From Lentibacillus kapialis (GTDB lineage Bacteria; Bacillota; Bacilli; Bacillales; Amphibacillaceae), in contig NZ_BMNQ01000011.1 in assembly GCF_014646635.1 (NCBI RefSeq), positions 1 to 64,000 of the forward strand: a DNA stretch of 64,000 bases, written 5' to 3'. Made by a program: the position numbers and the translations under genes. Positions 63,300 through 64,000 of the stretch are shown one piece after another (the first letter of the stretch is position 1; every line of letters starts with the position of its first letter). A model generated the notes under the pieces. That model searched no databases. It was not told the origin of the DNA and saw only the letters and a list, made by a program, of their open reading frames with translations.

Positions 63300-63620
63300 T
63301 TAAAAGAAATCCACTTTATTTGTCCCTAATTCTTCTTCAGCAGTTGTTGATCCTAATAAAATTTCCATATTCTCAAATTGTTTTTCGGTTACCTTTAAAG
63401 CTCGGATAGCTCCATTAACAGGCGGAAGATTTTGTTTAAGCCTTTGCATATGTTTCCTTACGCTATCCTCGCCATTACAAATCCTGGTATAGACAGAAAA
63501 CTGAAGCATCGAATAACCATCTTCCAAAAGAAATTTACGAAAGCGGGTATACTCTCTCCTTTCTCTTGGAATAACCACCGGCAAATCAAAAAATACAATA
63601 ATCCGCATATATTTACTCAT
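63300..63620 (-). CDS. cas2: CRISPR-associated endonuclease Cas2
   Basis: A 106-residue Cas2 with the N-terminal RIIVFFDLPV (catalytic Asp), then RRxxYTRFRKFLLEDGYSMLQFSVYTRI. Cas2 works with Cas1 in acquiring spacers. The ATG at 63620 overlaps the end of cas1, with no strong ribosome binding site of its own, so coupling with cas1 is likely. A second ATG at 63608 is possible. Confidence 0.88.
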   Translation of the reverse strand: MSKYMRIIVFFDLPVVIPRERREYTRFRKFLLEDGYSMLQFSVYTRICNGEDSVRKHMQRLKQNLPPVNGAIRALKVTEKQFENMEILLGSTTAEEELGTNKVDFF

Positions 63621-64000
63621 AAGCATGTACAGCAATATTTGTTAATTCCGGTAACATTAGCACATTTGCATCTTGCTGCCGGCAAGCAGACACAAAACTT
63701 TTAATCATGTTATCAACTCCATGTGTAACATTTAATCGTTCGCTATTCCAAACCGCTTCTATTTCCAATACTTCGAAAAGTTTTTCACGGATTTCTGACG
63801 ACCATTCCGAATCACTGCTAACATTTATCGCAATGGTAACGTCAACAAACGGACGCAAAACTTCCATAAAGTCATCTGCCAAATTAAATGCATTTGTTTG
63901 GCTGTCATGGAATATACCAAAGCTGGGCATGAATCCATAGCGCACAATCGACCTAGCAACCAATGAACGAATGATGCTGTAACCGTAATTCAGCGAAATA
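63613..64000 (-). CDS. cas1: CRISPR-associated endonuclease Cas1, partial
   Basis: The C-terminal part of Cas1 running off the window; the frame continues past 64000. Type II-like motifs are LNYGYSIIRSLVARSIVRYG, FGIFHDSQTNAFNLADDFMEV, with catalytic His and acidic residues, and the final PELTNIAVHAYE. The remaining part, and presumably cas9, lies outside. Confidence 0.88.
   Translation of the reverse strand, partial: ISLNYGYSIIRSLVARSIVRYGFMPSFGIFHDSQTNAFNLADDFMEVLRPFVDVTIAINVSSDSEWSSEIREKLFEVLEIEAVWNSERLNVTHGVDNMIKSFVSACRQQDANVLMLPELTNIAVHAYE

Overview
The window reads as a chromosomal segment of a Gram-positive, low-GC member of the Bacillaceae, probably from the Virgibacillus/Oceanobacillus/Lentibacillus side. 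This is inferred from Bacillus-type ribosome binding sites, frequent TTG/GTG starts, CcpA-type cre sites, a B. subtilis-like rhamnose operon, a preQ1-I/queT pair and a GeoCas9-like CRISPR repeat. No rRNA or tRNA gene was found.

Layout. (1) 1-2.4 kb: mobile DNA. The 3' end of an IS21-type istB abuts a two-gene element made of a DUF4338 (DruA-like) gene and a frameshifted DDE transposase. (2) 2.7-20.2 kb: sugar catabolism, all on the minus strand. One operon has a perfect cre and encodes Rpe, RbsK, a two-permease sugar ABC transporter (Lsr/Rha type), a ketose-3-epimerase-like TIM barrel, AraD and AraB, but no AraA. A DeoR gene lies just upstream. Next to it is an L-rhamnose operon (rhaB-rhaI-rhaEW-rhaR) with a clear promoter and cre. 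(3) 20.4-38 kb: mixed region. It holds an orphan phage-like sigma factor and DnaD protein, an aldehyde dehydrogenase, a sugar kinase, an orphan ZorA/ZorB-like motor pair, queT with its preQ1 riboswitch, several housekeeping and stress genes, and several families of small structured repeats. (4) 38.2-41.1 kb: a broken NUDIX gene, a VOC protein and a secreted GH18 chitinase. (5) 41.5-47.5 kb: a DeoR-controlled four-carbon acid-sugar operon (DUF1537 kinase, PdxA2-like dehydrogenase, GntP permease) followed by glycerol dehydrogenase.

(6) 47.8-64 kb: a defence island. A MazF-like toxin module and a HigBA-like module flank a BREX type 1 cluster in the order brxA-brxB-brxC-unknown-pglX-pglZ. No brxL is present in the window, and an extra uncharacterised gene sits between brxC and pglX. 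Beyond this is a CRISPR array of 16 identical 36-nt repeats with cas2 and the end of cas1 (the gene runs off the window). Repeat sequence and layout point to type II-C; cas9 would lie outside the window.

Most noteworthy: the DruA-like gene inside an insertion element, the ZorAB pair without other Zorya genes, the BREX variant with an extra gene and a compositionally foreign specificity region in PglX, the CRISPR repeat that carries its own extended -10 promoter element, and the interspersed palindromic repeat families.
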